Assembly (NCBI GenBank): GCA_028704215.1
Contig: JAQVLJ010000044.1
Span: forward strand, 1-6,352
Source of the DNA: Clostridia bacterium
GTDB lineage: Bacteria; Bacillota; Clostridia; Christensenellales; UBA1242
Length of the DNA: 6,352 nucleotides
Reading direction: 5' to 3'
Part shown: positions 1 to 5,149 of the stretch, piece after piece
How positions within the stretch are numbered: position 1 is the stretch's first letter
Layout: every line of letters begins with the position of its first letter
Position numbers and translations under genes: made by a program
The notes under the pieces: generated by a model
What the model was told of the DNA's origin: nothing
The model's input: the letters and a program-made list of their open reading frames with translations, nothing else
Database searches by the model: none

Positions 1-90
1 AAACTAACTCAAGGAATACAGCAAAATTTTTATCCCCTTAAAACTCTTTATTTTAGTCCAAAAATCCAAGTAATTAACAATTTTTGCTAA
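1..90 (+). CDS. Possible 3' end of an upstream gene (partial)
   Basis: Frame 1 is open from the first base to a TAA at 88-90, giving 29 residues that begin KLTQGIQQNFYP and end KIQVINNFC. The other two forward frames close within this stretch. The composition is protein-like, but a run this short can occur by chance in A+T-rich DNA. If real, it is the C-terminus of a gene starting outside the window. The stop codon overlaps a TAnnTTTG promoter-like element. No family can be assigned. Confidence 0.3.
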   Translation, partial: KLTQGIQQNFYPLKTLYFSPKIQVINNFC

Positions 91-95
91 TTTTG
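88..95 (+). promoter_or_regulatory. Candidate -7 promoter element for gene 1
   Basis: TAATTTTG fits the Bacteroidota -7 consensus TAnnTTTG and equals the element at 1394-1401. No TTG-type -33 element is found about 18-20 nt upstream, so support is partial. If used, transcription would start near 100-103 and leave a leader of about 170 nt before the gene 1 ATG, containing the whole 73-bp leader block. Confidence 0.35.
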
Positions 96-111
96 AAGGG
101 TTTTTAGACAG

Positions 112-143
112 ACTGCCGTTGGCTGCAAGTGTAGGACGACAGT
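112..143 (+). other. Imperfect inverted repeat in the gene 1 leader
   Basis: ACTGCCGT (112-119) pairs with ACGACAGT (136-143), with one C/A mismatch, around a 16-nt loop. The left arm runs into GTTGGCTGC (118-126), the exact reverse complement of 6103-6111 in the left arm of the attC-like element. It may be an RNA structure or the remnant of a recombination site. No T-tract follows, so it is not an intrinsic terminator. Confidence 0.3.
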
Positions 144-185
144 ACGTAAAAACAGTGTTTGATTACATTTTCGACAACAGGCAAT

Positions 186-258
186 GAGGCAAGACACTCG
201 CGAAGCCGTAAGAGCGGGAATTAACAATGATAGTCTGCAAAAGGAGTGGACTCTAAAC
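186..258 (+). repeat. Leader block, copy A
   Basis: A 73-bp block ending 11 nt before the gene 1 start. It matches 832-903 with three substitutions and one single-base indel. It is visibly richer in G+C than its surroundings. The 5' part can pair CTCGC (197-201) with GCGGG (214-218), or alternatively GGC (188-190) with GCC (205-207). The 3' part is the AAGGA-loop hairpin. All differences between copies lie outside the 3' hairpin, in line with constraint on it, although recent duplication alone could also explain this. Confidence 0.85.
232..252 (+). promoter_or_regulatory. Leader hairpin with AAGGA loop, gene 1
   Basis: AGTCTGC (232-238) pairs with GTGGACT (246-252) over 7 bp including two G-U pairs. 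The loop is AAAAGGA. The stem ends 17 nt before the ATG at 270, and the spacer begins CTAAACTAAAAA. The loop AAGGA is 24 nt from the start codon, beyond normal Shine-Dalgarno range. The same architecture precedes four other genes here. Confidence 0.6.
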
Positions 259-269
259 TAAAAAATGGA

Positions 270-755
270 ATGAAAAAAATATCATTTATCTTGATTTTCA
301 TATTATCTATATCTTCGACATTTGCACAATTGCTTGATCAGGTTTACGTTAAGATGACCTATATAAATGACAATGTTACTATTATCGAAGATGCTCAGTT
401 GATTTTAAAATTGTATGATAATCCGTCAAAATTAACTATTGAATTAAAAAAAACTCAAAGTGGAGGTAATAATATTCCGTCTGTAAATCAGGTAGCGTCT
501 GTAAATAATAAAATTACTTTTACCAATTCGAGCTGGCGCCAAAATAACGGGGATTTTACAAATGGTTATAAATGGATAGGAGCAAATTCATATACATATA
601 ATCTCTATTATACAAAAGGTGCAACAATAGTGGATGTTACAAAAAGTAGTGTAAGTGTGGGAGCTTTTTCCACACAGCAGAATATAGGCAATGATATTGA
701 GCGAATATTAAAAAATGCAGAACAAAGAGGTCTAATAACCATTTATAAGAAATGA
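270..755 (+). CDS. Gene 1: small secreted protein, unknown function
   Basis: This encodes a 161-residue protein of no family I recognise. It begins MKKISFILIFILSISSTFAQ, a standard Sec signal peptide (basic start, hydrophobic core, cleavage probably around A19-Q20), so the mature protein should reach the periplasm or outside. The mature part alternates polar and hydrophobic residues as in beta-rich proteins, has many Asn/Thr/Tyr, contains no cysteine, and ends in a short charged segment (NDIERILKNAEQRG). I chose ATG 270 because the in-frame GTG at 246 would begin inside the leader hairpin and put eight polar residues before the signal peptide. Its leader is duplicated before gene 2, 157 nt downstream. 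No terminator or promoter is clear between them, so co-transcription is possible. Confidence 0.85.
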   Translation: MKKISFILIFILSISSTFAQLLDQVYVKMTYINDNVTIIEDAQLILKLYDNPSKLTIELKKTQSGGNNIPSVNQVASVNNKITFTNSSWRQNNGDFTNGYKWIGANSYTYNLYYTKGATIVDVTKSSVSVGAFSTQQNIGNDIERILKNAEQRGLITIYKK

Positions 756-776
756 AAAGGATAAATGAAATTTTTG

Positions 777-809
777 ATACCATTTATACCATTTCAATAA
801 TTCATTGAA
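777..809 (+). repeat. 9-bp tandem repeat and small inverted repeat after gene 1
   Basis: ATACCATTT occurs twice in tandem (777-785 and 786-794). It runs into TTCAAT (793-798), which pairs with ATTGAA (804-809) around a 5-nt loop. No T-tract follows, so this is a poor terminator. It may weakly stabilise a 3' end or mean nothing. Confidence 0.4.
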
Positions 810-831
810 TGTAAAATCAACACTAACAATA

Positions 832-903
832 GAGGCAAGACACTCGCGAAGCCGTTAGAGCGGGATTAACAATAATAGTCTGCAAAAGGAGTGGACTTTA
901 AAC
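832..903 (+). repeat. Leader block, copy B
   Basis: Second copy of the block at 186-258, ending 9 nt before the gene 2 start. It includes the same 5' structured part (GGC 834-836 with GCC 851-853, or CTCGC with GCGGG) and an identical 3' hairpin. Just upstream, CTAAC (823-827) is complementary to GTTAG (854-858). Copy A has GTAAG there, so this longer pairing is specific to copy B. The genes behind the two copies are unrelated, so the leader was duplicated or moved independently of the coding sequence. Confidence 0.85.
877..897 (+). promoter_or_regulatory. Leader hairpin with AAGGA loop, gene 2
   Basis: AGTCTGC (877-883) pairs with GTGGACT (891-897), with loop AAAAGGA, identical to the gene 1 hairpin. 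The stem ends 15 nt before the ATG at 913. The spacer is TTAAACAAATTTAAA. AAGGA sits 22 nt from the start. Confidence 0.6.
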
Positions 904-912
904 AAATTTAAA

Positions 913-1317
913 ATGAAAAAGTTTTTTGTATTATTAGTTGTAATTGGTTTCGGAATTTGTAGCACCTATGCACAAAACGTAGAAATACAGGATGTGCATA
1001 TGAACTCTGGAAGTATGCGAAATGGCAATTTTGTTGAGTCCTTGCAATTCTCTGTTCATGTGAAATTAACAGGAGATTTATTAACCTATTTGAACAATGG
1101 AGGAGCTGTAAGTGTAACTATATCATGTGGTGGAATTGGTATGCTTTCATGTTTGCAAAGTTCGTCTGAAACAATTACAATTGACAAACGATATGGTGGT
1201 CAAGCTGACTTTGGTAAAGGATATGCAACATTTACTTTTTCCAATGAGGAGTGTAGAGACTCGTGGAAAAACTATTTATCTGTAGGAAATTTTGTGGTTT
1301 ATGCCACCAAAGAATAA
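913..1317 (+). CDS. Gene 2: small secreted protein, unknown function
   Basis: A 134-residue exported protein with no recognised domain. The signal peptide MKKFFVLLVVIGFGICSTYAQ is typical, with cleavage near A20-Q21. It closely resembles that of the lipocalin-like gene at 5150 (shared LVV, IGFG and AQN), while the mature parts do not look related. The mature region has alternating beta-type stretches (for example ESLQFSVHVKL and AVSVTISCGG) and three cysteines (SCGG, LSCLQ, EECRD), so one disulfide is possible. The start follows the leader hairpin at the usual distance for this region. A strong intrinsic terminator lies just downstream, so this ends its transcription unit. Function is unknown; a beta-sandwich fold is only a guess. 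Confidence 0.85.
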   Translation: MKKFFVLLVVIGFGICSTYAQNVEIQDVHMNSGSMRNGNFVESLQFSVHVKLTGDLLTYLNNGGAVSVTISCGGIGMLSCLQSSSETITIDKRYGGQADFGKGYATFTFSNEECRDSWKNYLSVGNFVVYATKE

Positions 1318-1330
1318 CAATTATTACTAT

Positions 1331-1369
1331 TGCAAGCCAAGCATTTTCAACTAGGCTTGCATTTTTTTT
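1331..1369 (+). terminator. Intrinsic terminator after gene 2
   Basis: TGCAAGCC (1331-1338) pairs perfectly with GGCTTGCA (1354-1361) around a 15-nt loop and is followed by eight T (1362-1369). It lies 14 nt past the gene 2 stop. It separates the gene 1-2 unit from the promoter immediately downstream. Confidence 0.85.
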
Positions 1370-1371
1370 AT

Positions 1372-1401
1372 TTTGCGATTGAAAGAGAATTTTTAATTTT
1401 G
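1372..1401 (+). promoter_or_regulatory. Bacteroidota-type promoter for genes 3-7
   Basis: TTTG (1372-1375) and TAATTTTG (1394-1401) match the Bacteroidota -33 TTTG and -7 TAnnTTTG elements with an 18-nt spacer, close to the usual 19-21. It starts directly after the terminator T-tract. Predicted transcription start is about 1406-1409, giving a leader of about 115 nt that contains a half attC-like arm and the leader hairpin. Confidence 0.6.
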
Positions 1402-1430
1402 TAAAAAATCATACAAAAATTGGAAACACA

Positions 1431-1462
1431 ACCAGCCTATAACAGCAAGGAAGCTATCGTAG
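1431..1462 (+). repeat. attC-like left arm, isolated half
   Basis: The first 25 nt match the left end of the attC-like element (6099-6123) at 20 positions without gaps: ACCAGC, four differing bases, AACAGCAAG, one differing base, AAGCT. The complementary right arm (AGCTTCCTTGC then GTTATAGGC) is not found downstream, so this is a half site, probably a scar. It lies inside the gene 3 leader. Confidence 0.45.
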
Positions 1463-1487
1463 AATTTTAAAATTAGAGAATTAAAAC

Positions 1488-1508
1488 CGTCTACAACAAG
1501 GATAGACG
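1488..1508 (+). promoter_or_regulatory. Leader hairpin with AAGGA loop, gene 3
   Basis: CGTCTA (1488-1493) pairs perfectly with TAGACG (1503-1508). The loop is CAACAAGGA. The stem ends 16 nt before the ATG at 1525, with spacer TAAAACAAAAAATAAA. Stem sequence and loop length differ from the gene 1 and 2 hairpins, but pairing, loop AAGGA and spacer type are kept. Confidence 0.6.
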
Positions 1509-1524
1509 TAAAACAAAAAATAAA

Positions 1525-2097
1525 ATGGGATTAATTAGTTTAATAGCTGGTGGAATTATGGATGCTAATAAGGCCATCAAGCAAAATCAAGCAAGAAATG
1601 ATGACACAGCACAAACGGTTATTGTAAAAAAACAGTTTTCTATAGATGTACCTTCGTTTTTATCGCCAACAACCAAATTAAGTGAAGATGCTTCTCTTCA
1701 ATATTTAAATAAAACATTAGATGTTTCATTTCAAGTTATTGACGAACCAAAGTCAGAATTTGTAAATTCGGTGGAAGAAATAAAAAAAGAGTTGCCAGAT
1801 TTTGGAAAAGACAAATCGTTGCTCGACAATATGGCTACAATAACTCTTCACAATATGTTTGATATGGACAAAGTAGAGATAGGTGGCTATACTGAAACCA
1901 AAATCAATGGCATGAATGCTGTTATGCTAAATGCTTTCCAAAAAAGAACATTCTTGAAAGATGCTATGTATGGAAGTTTTGCTTTTATTGAAGGGAAGGA
2001 GACTTTGTATCAGATAATTATTTTATCTGGTGGCACAAGTATTAGTAAACTTGCAGACAATTTAGAACAATCAATAAAATCATTTAAAGAACTGTAA
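1525..2097 (+). CDS. Gene 3: PsbP/DUF1795-like protein
   Basis: A 190-residue protein. From about residue 36 (FSIDVPSFL) to the end it has the layout of the PsbP/Mog1/DUF1795 fold: an initial strand ending in a proline, a paired-strand core, an amphipathic helical region (SVEEIKKELPDF), then a strand with NGMNAVML, a strand around YGSFAFIEG, the strand LYQIIILSG, and a final helix (KLADNLEQSIKSFKEL). This is assigned by eye and is moderate at best. The N-terminus (MGLISLIAGGIM) is hydrophobic but short and lacks basic residues, so it is not a standard signal peptide; it may be a membrane-associating helix. It is the first gene after the 1372-1401 promoter. A decayed copy of its leader and first codons lies at 2547-2633, before the zinc-ribbon gene. 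Role unknown. Confidence 0.85.
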   Translation: MGLISLIAGGIMDANKAIKQNQARNDDTAQTVIVKKQFSIDVPSFLSPTTKLSEDASLQYLNKTLDVSFQVIDEPKSEFVNSVEEIKKELPDFGKDKSLLDNMATITLHNMFDMDKVEIGGYTETKINGMNAVMLNAFQKRTFLKDAMYGSFAFIEGKETLYQIIILSGGTSISKLADNLEQSIKSFKEL

Positions 2098-2107
2098 TAT
2101 TTAAAAT

Positions 2108-2125
2108 ATCAGACAAGGAGCTGAT
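2108..2125 (+). promoter_or_regulatory. Leader hairpin with AAGGA loop, gene 4
   Basis: ATCAG (2108-2112) pairs with CTGAT (2121-2125). The loop is ACAAGGAG. The stem ends 14 nt before the ATG at 2140, with spacer TTAAAACAAATAAA. It fills most of the 42-nt gap between genes 3 and 4, so it must act within the operon mRNA. The stem is unrelated in sequence to the others, but the loop keeps AAGGA. Confidence 0.55.
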
Positions 2126-2139
2126 TTAAAACAAATAAA

Positions 2140-2517
2140 ATGAAAAATTTTATATTTATTATATTCTTATGTTTGCCTAGTATAAGCCTTTTTGGTCAAA
2201 CCAGAATATTAACAAAACAAAGCGACACACAAACAATTGATTATAACGGAACAATAACAGCAAATAATCAAACTGTTCCAAAACAAATACAATTCAGCTA
2301 TACTTTTCATACTTATAACGATGGTGACGGACGTGGAAAAATTGTAAATATGACTAATGATTTGATTAAAGTAAAGGTTACTTGCATTAATTGTGAGAAT
2401 GTAAAAAACAAAACACAAATAATAGAAGTAAAACCTAGAACATTTAGTAGAATTGAATTTCAACGATTGGACAGTAATCGACAAATAACTTTTGGAGAAA
2501 TTAAATGTGAATTATAA
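2140..2517 (+). CDS. Gene 4: small secreted protein, unknown function
   Basis: A 125-residue exported protein of no family I recognise. The signal peptide is MKNFIFIIFLCLPSISLFGQ, cleaved near G19-Q20. The mature part looks all-beta: polar and hydrophobic residues alternate (IQFSYTFHTY, LIKVKVTCIN, SRIEFQRL), a Gly/Asp-rich turn (NDGDGRGK) lies in the middle, and a CINC motif could form a disulfide or bind metal. It ends KCEL. It follows gene 3 by 42 nt, so the two are probably co-transcribed, and it has its own leader hairpin. The start is clear, since ATG directly begins the signal peptide. The reverse-strand open frame across it lacks coding character. Confidence 0.8.
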   Translation: MKNFIFIIFLCLPSISLFGQTRILTKQSDTQTIDYNGTITANNQTVPKQIQFSYTFHTYNDGDGRGKIVNMTNDLIKVKVTCINCENVKNKTQIIEVKPRTFSRIEFQRLDSNRQITFGEIKCEL

Positions 2518-2546
2518 ATATCGAAAATCTTTTTAAAAGAACGGAA

Positions 2547-2633
2547 GTAAAGCAAAAAACAAAAAGGGTCTAATTAGTTTTAGCTGGTGGAATTATGGAT
2601 GCAAATAAAGCCATCAAGCAAAAAAATGACGAC
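2547..2633 (+). pseudogene. Decayed copy of the gene 3 leader and first codons
   Basis: This aligns with 1508-1605, the spacer and first 27 codons of gene 3. The first 31 nt align without gaps, but the start codon ATG has become AAG. A 2-nt deletion follows at about 2580, then a near-perfect stretch (GCTGGTGGAATTATGGATGC). A 9-nt, in-frame deletion precedes the last shared ten bases. The leader hairpin is not preserved: only AACGGAA remains where AAGGA sat. In the original frame an ATG at 2595 would give a 15-codon peptide (MDANKAIKQKNDDNV) ending at 2642, overlapping the zinc-ribbon start. The copy is either a truncated gene 3 paralog or a leader module that moved in front of another gene. 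Confidence 0.7.
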
Positions 2634-3078
2634 AATGTATAAATGTCCTAAATGCAATGTGGAATTTGAATTGGGTACAAAATTTTGCCAAAATTGCGGT
2701 TGTAATCTTGAAGTGGAGTTTATTGAAACTACGACTTGCCCAAAGTGTGGAAAAATTTTTCCGACAGGAACGAAATTTTGTAGTGAAGATGGTACGAAAT
2801 TAGTATCGCCCGAAAAACTAATACCTTGTTGTGTAAAGTGTGGAAAAGAATATGCTGATGGATCAAAGTTTTGTCCAGATGATGGCGGGCAAATTATTGC
2901 CGAAGCAAATAGAAATTTCTCTGCAAAGGATGGAAACGACTTTATTAATAAAACCAACGATACCGTAATTAATATTGCTGACAATTTTGGTTCACAATTT
3001 ATTGCGGTTACTAAACAATGGAATGGTTTTGTTATGGCTTGGGCAGTTTTTGCATTAATTGTAATGTACGAAGTCTGA
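2626..3078 (+). CDS. Gene 5: triple zinc-ribbon protein with hydrophobic tail
   Basis: A 150-residue protein with three zinc-ribbon repeats at a regular 31-residue period. Repeat 1 has Cys7, Cys10, Cys21 and Cys24. Repeat 2 has Cys38, Cys41 and Cys52, with Asp55 in the fourth place (CSED). Repeat 3 has Cys69, Cys72 and Cys83, with Asp86 in the fourth place (CPDD). Knuckle spacing is ten residues in all three, and each has the G-[TS]-K-F-C turn. A polar linker and a short hydrophobic end (GFVMAWAVFALIVMY) follow, perhaps a membrane tail; it is short for a helix and may be truncated. No signal peptide is present, so the ribbons are probably cytoplasmic. Start is ATG 2626 or ATG 2635; upstream GTG 2587 is unlikely because that stretch is the remnant of gene 3 read in another frame. 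Partner and function are unknown. Confidence 0.8.
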   Translation: MTTMYKCPKCNVEFELGTKFCQNCGCNLEVEFIETTTCPKCGKIFPTGTKFCSEDGTKLVSPEKLIPCCVKCGKEYADGSKFCPDDGGQIIAEANRNFSAKDGNDFINKTNDTVINIADNFGSQFIAVTKQWNGFVMAWAVFALIVMYEV

Positions 3079-3159
3079 AAATGTTGGACAAAATTCTTAT
3101 CAAACTTAAGTTGTAATTATTATGTAATATAGAAGTTTTAAAATTTAAATTATTTGATT

Positions 3160-3564
3160 ATGAAAAAATTATTTACGTTTATTCTTGAAATAGCAATTTT
3201 CACTAATTTATTTAGTGGATGTTCTGCGGATGCCCAAACACCGGAAAAAGTAGTTGAAAATTTTAAAAATGAATATTTCAACCGAAATATAAACGAAGCT
3301 TCAAAATATCTGACCAAAGAAATGAGAGAAGAATTTATCAAAGATAACTTAAGATGGGATGACGATGGACTACGTTTTTTTTCTGAACTCTCAAAAATGG
3401 AAACTGAAATTTTAAGAACAAATAATGTTCCAAGTGATACAGAAGAAGTGATTTGTTATTTTCTAAATGAAAATAAAGTAAAAGTTTATCGCTGGCGGGT
3501 TTATCTCAAAAAGAATGAAAACACATGGGAAATTACGGATTTTGGTAAAATAAGCAAGATATGA
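3160..3564 (+). CDS. Gene 6: DUF4878-like lipoprotein
   Basis: A 134-residue lipoprotein. The signal sequence MKKLFTFILEIAIFTNLFSGC ends in an LFSGC lipobox with Cys21 as the lipidated residue. The mature part starts TPEKVVENFKNEYFNRN and continues with a helix (NEASKYLTKEMREEFI), then strands ending in YRWRVYLKKNENTWEITDFGKI. That order, helical lead-in then a final 'W-x-I-x-D-F' strand, fits the DUF4878/NTF2-like lipoproteins common in Bacteroidota; assigned by eye. Start is ATG 3160; an in-frame TTG at 3154 is less likely. It is 81 nt after gene 5, with no AAGGA hairpin in the gap. Its stop overlaps the next start (ATGA), so it is translationally coupled to gene 7, and the two lipoproteins may act together. 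Confidence 0.8.
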   Translation: MKKLFTFILEIAIFTNLFSGCSADAQTPEKVVENFKNEYFNRNINEASKYLTKEMREEFIKDNLRWDDDGLRFFSELSKMETEILRTNNVPSDTEEVICYFLNENKVKVYRWRVYLKKNENTWEITDFGKISKI

Positions 3565-4982
3565 AAATGGATTTGTGTAAATTATTTGCTGCTGTATTAT
3601 TCTGTTTGTCTTTGACAGGATGTGATAGTTGTACAAGCAAAAAAGATGGCTCCATATCAGATCTTTCTACCAATAAAACTGAAGAGGAGGAATATCAATT
3701 TACTTTTAATGGTATAAGAATGAATTCGGGAATGTCACTTGATGAGATAAAACAAGCAAACCCAAATATTCGAATGGAGGAAAAGAAAACACCTGGATAC
3801 AATAGTTTACTTGGTTCTACTGAACCTTATACATATTATGATGTGTATAGTCCTTCGAATGATAGAGCTTGCGTAATTGTTCCATATAATAATAATTCAA
3901 AAATTTATTCCATTGCTTTTTTGACTACTGACTATAAAACACCTGAAAACATTAGCATTGGAAGCACTTGGGGTGATGTAATCCAGGCCTATCCTAATAT
4001 TGAGTTTTGGTTTCTGTTTGAGTGGTTTGATTATGTTTCATACAGTTATAAAAAGTGCGTATATCTCCGCGACCCAGCTACATCCATTGGTTTTATTTTT
4101 AATGAAAGTCAGTTTTCTCAATCACAACTAAACTCTATTTATGAGGCAATCGGCGCAACAGATTACGACAAGCAGTTTTTTGTATCGTCATTATCGTCTT
4201 CAGTTTACCAGTCAATAAGCTCTTCAGTAACGGTTGGTCAAATAGTTACAGCAAACATTGGAGAAATATCCGAAACACAACAATCTGAAACCAACAATAT
4301 ACGCGATATTGATAAAAATACAAGTGCTGATTTAATTGGCACAAAATGGACACATTTTCACAATAATGCAAGTAGTGGATACAAAACGACAGAATTATCA
4401 TTCAATGAAGACAATAATTTGATTATTATAAATTTTTCACCTCCTGAACGTGTAAATCTATCTAGTAGTGATGAAGAACAACTTGAAAAAATAAAAAGAG
4501 TTGATGTAAAGTACTATTATAATAGCAATAGTAGAACTGGATATTATATCTCATCAGCAGGTGAGAAGGTATCATTCATAAAAAATAATAATACCATTAC
4601 TGTTGATTTTGGTAGCGATGTTTTTGTTTTTTATGGGAAAAGTCAACAACAAATTCCTATAACAGATAAAATCCAGAAAAGCACAAATAATACATATACA
4701 ATATTAGGATTGGGAAACGGAAGCATTACTTATCCTGATGGGAAGGAAGTTAATTATTTTTCATACAAAGGTACTCAGTACATATATTTGACAATTTATG
4801 ACGACAATATTGGATCTTATGAAATTGAAAAGGTAACCGCAATAAGTTCAAAAGGTAATTATACTGCAACTTTTAAAGATTACGTTCACGATTTGTCGGA
4901 AAATTTTATTGGGTATGATTATCAAGGTGGGTATCAAGATTTTTGTATCAATAATTGGATAATAACAATAACAAAAAAATAG
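3561..4982 (+). CDS. Gene 7: two-part lipoprotein, unknown function
   Basis: A 473-residue protein, the largest here. A signal sequence ends in an LTGC lipobox (Cys21), followed by DSCTSKKDGS and an acidic linker. Residues about 45-200 hold two matching motifs 77 residues apart: GMSLDEIKQANPNI (57-70) and GSTWGDVIQAYPNI (134-147), which share Q-A-x-P-N-I. This suggests a tandem duplication of a small alpha/beta unit; the G-x-[ST] helix-start pattern recalls BamE-like domains, a weak resemblance only. After a Ser/Thr/Asn-rich linker, residues about 255-473 start LIGTKW and look all-beta, as in lipocalin-like proteins. Cys24 and Cys104 also occur. It is coupled to gene 6 through ATGA; a second in-frame ATG lies at 3567. 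It probably sits in the outer membrane or at the surface. Confidence 0.85.
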   Translation: MKMDLCKLFAAVLFCLSLTGCDSCTSKKDGSISDLSTNKTEEEEYQFTFNGIRMNSGMSLDEIKQANPNIRMEEKKTPGYNSLLGSTEPYTYYDVYSPSNDRACVIVPYNNNSKIYSIAFLTTDYKTPENISIGSTWGDVIQAYPNIEFWFLFEWFDYVSYSYKKCVYLRDPATSIGFIFNESQFSQSQLNSIYEAIGATDYDKQFFVSSLSSSVYQSISSSVTVGQIVTANIGEISETQQSETNNIRDIDKNTSADLIGTKWTHFHNNASSGYKTTELSFNEDNNLIIINFSPPERVNLSSSDEEQLEKIKRVDVKYYYNSNSRTGYYISSAGEKVSFIKNNNTITVDFGSDVFVFYGKSQQQIPITDKIQKSTNNTYTILGLGNGSITYPDGKEVNYFSYKGTQYIYLTIYDDNIGSYEIEKVTAISSKGNYTATFKDYVHDLSENFIGYDYQGGYQDFCINNWIITITKK

Positions 4983-5108
4983 TAAGTATAGTAGCAGGTA
5001 TAAAGCAAACATTCAAAAAATAACAATATACTCAAATAAATACACGTATAATTGTGTTAGATATTTTGTATAAAAAACAAAAAAAAGACAAAAAATAATA
5101 ATTAAATC
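4983..5108 (+). other. A-rich intergenic spacer before gene 8
   Basis: No gene is visible here. The region carries a weak promoter-like ATATTTTG (5061-5067 plus the preceding base), which misses TAnnTTTG by one position and has no -33 partner. ACAC and GTGT flank it as a 4-bp inverted repeat (5042-5057). A long A-rich tract (5071-5105) follows. No intrinsic terminator follows gene 7, so genes 8 and 9 could be read from upstream or from a promoter here. Confidence 0.4.
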
Positions 5109-5130
5109 GTCTGCTTTAAGGAAGCGAGAC
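5109..5130 (+). promoter_or_regulatory. Leader hairpin with AAGGA loop, gene 8
   Basis: GTCT (5109-5112) pairs with AGAC (5127-5130). After a bulged G5126, GCTT (5113-5116) pairs with AAGC (5122-5125), leaving TAAGG in the tightest loop; with only GC paired the loop is TTTAAGGAA. The stem ends 19 nt before the ATG at 5150, with an ATTAAACTAAAAATAAAAA spacer. It shares the GTCTGC arm of the gene 1 and 2 hairpins, but the opposite arm differs and still pairs. Confidence 0.55.
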
Positions 5131-5149
5131 ATTAAACTAAAAATAAAAA

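Noticed and set aside
246..269. GTG 246 as the start of gene 1
   Set aside because: It lies in the 3' arm of the leader hairpin and adds MDSKLKNG before a normal signal peptide; the same GTG in copy B is not used by gene 2.
186..903. The two leader blocks as a CRISPR array or the ends of an insertion sequence
   Set aside because: Only two direct copies spaced ~570 bp apart with a gene between; no regular spacers, no terminal inverted repeats and no transposase.
2209..2484. Reverse-strand open frame of 91 codons opposite gene 4
   Set aside because: Shadow of gene 4; low-complexity, Cys/Tyr/Ile-rich product with no start signal, while the + strand frame has a clean signal peptide.
2587..2625. 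GTG 2587 as the start of the zinc-ribbon gene
   Set aside because: The added residues come from gene 3-derived DNA read in the wrong frame; ATG 2626 or 2635 directly precedes the first knuckle.
2580..2984. Reverse-strand open frame of 134 codons opposite the zinc-ribbon gene
   Set aside because: The + strand shows three regular zinc-ribbon repeats; the reverse product is a Ser/Phe/Pro-rich shadow whose periodicity comes from those repeats.
3150..3341. Reverse-strand open frame opposite gene 6
   Set aside because: Covers the signal peptide and lipobox of a clear + strand lipoprotein; no independent support.
239..5122. AAGGA loops as ordinary Shine-Dalgarno sites
   Set aside because: They lie 19-27 nt from the start codons and inside hairpins, whereas working sites lie about 5-9 nt away; Bacteroidota use such sites little.
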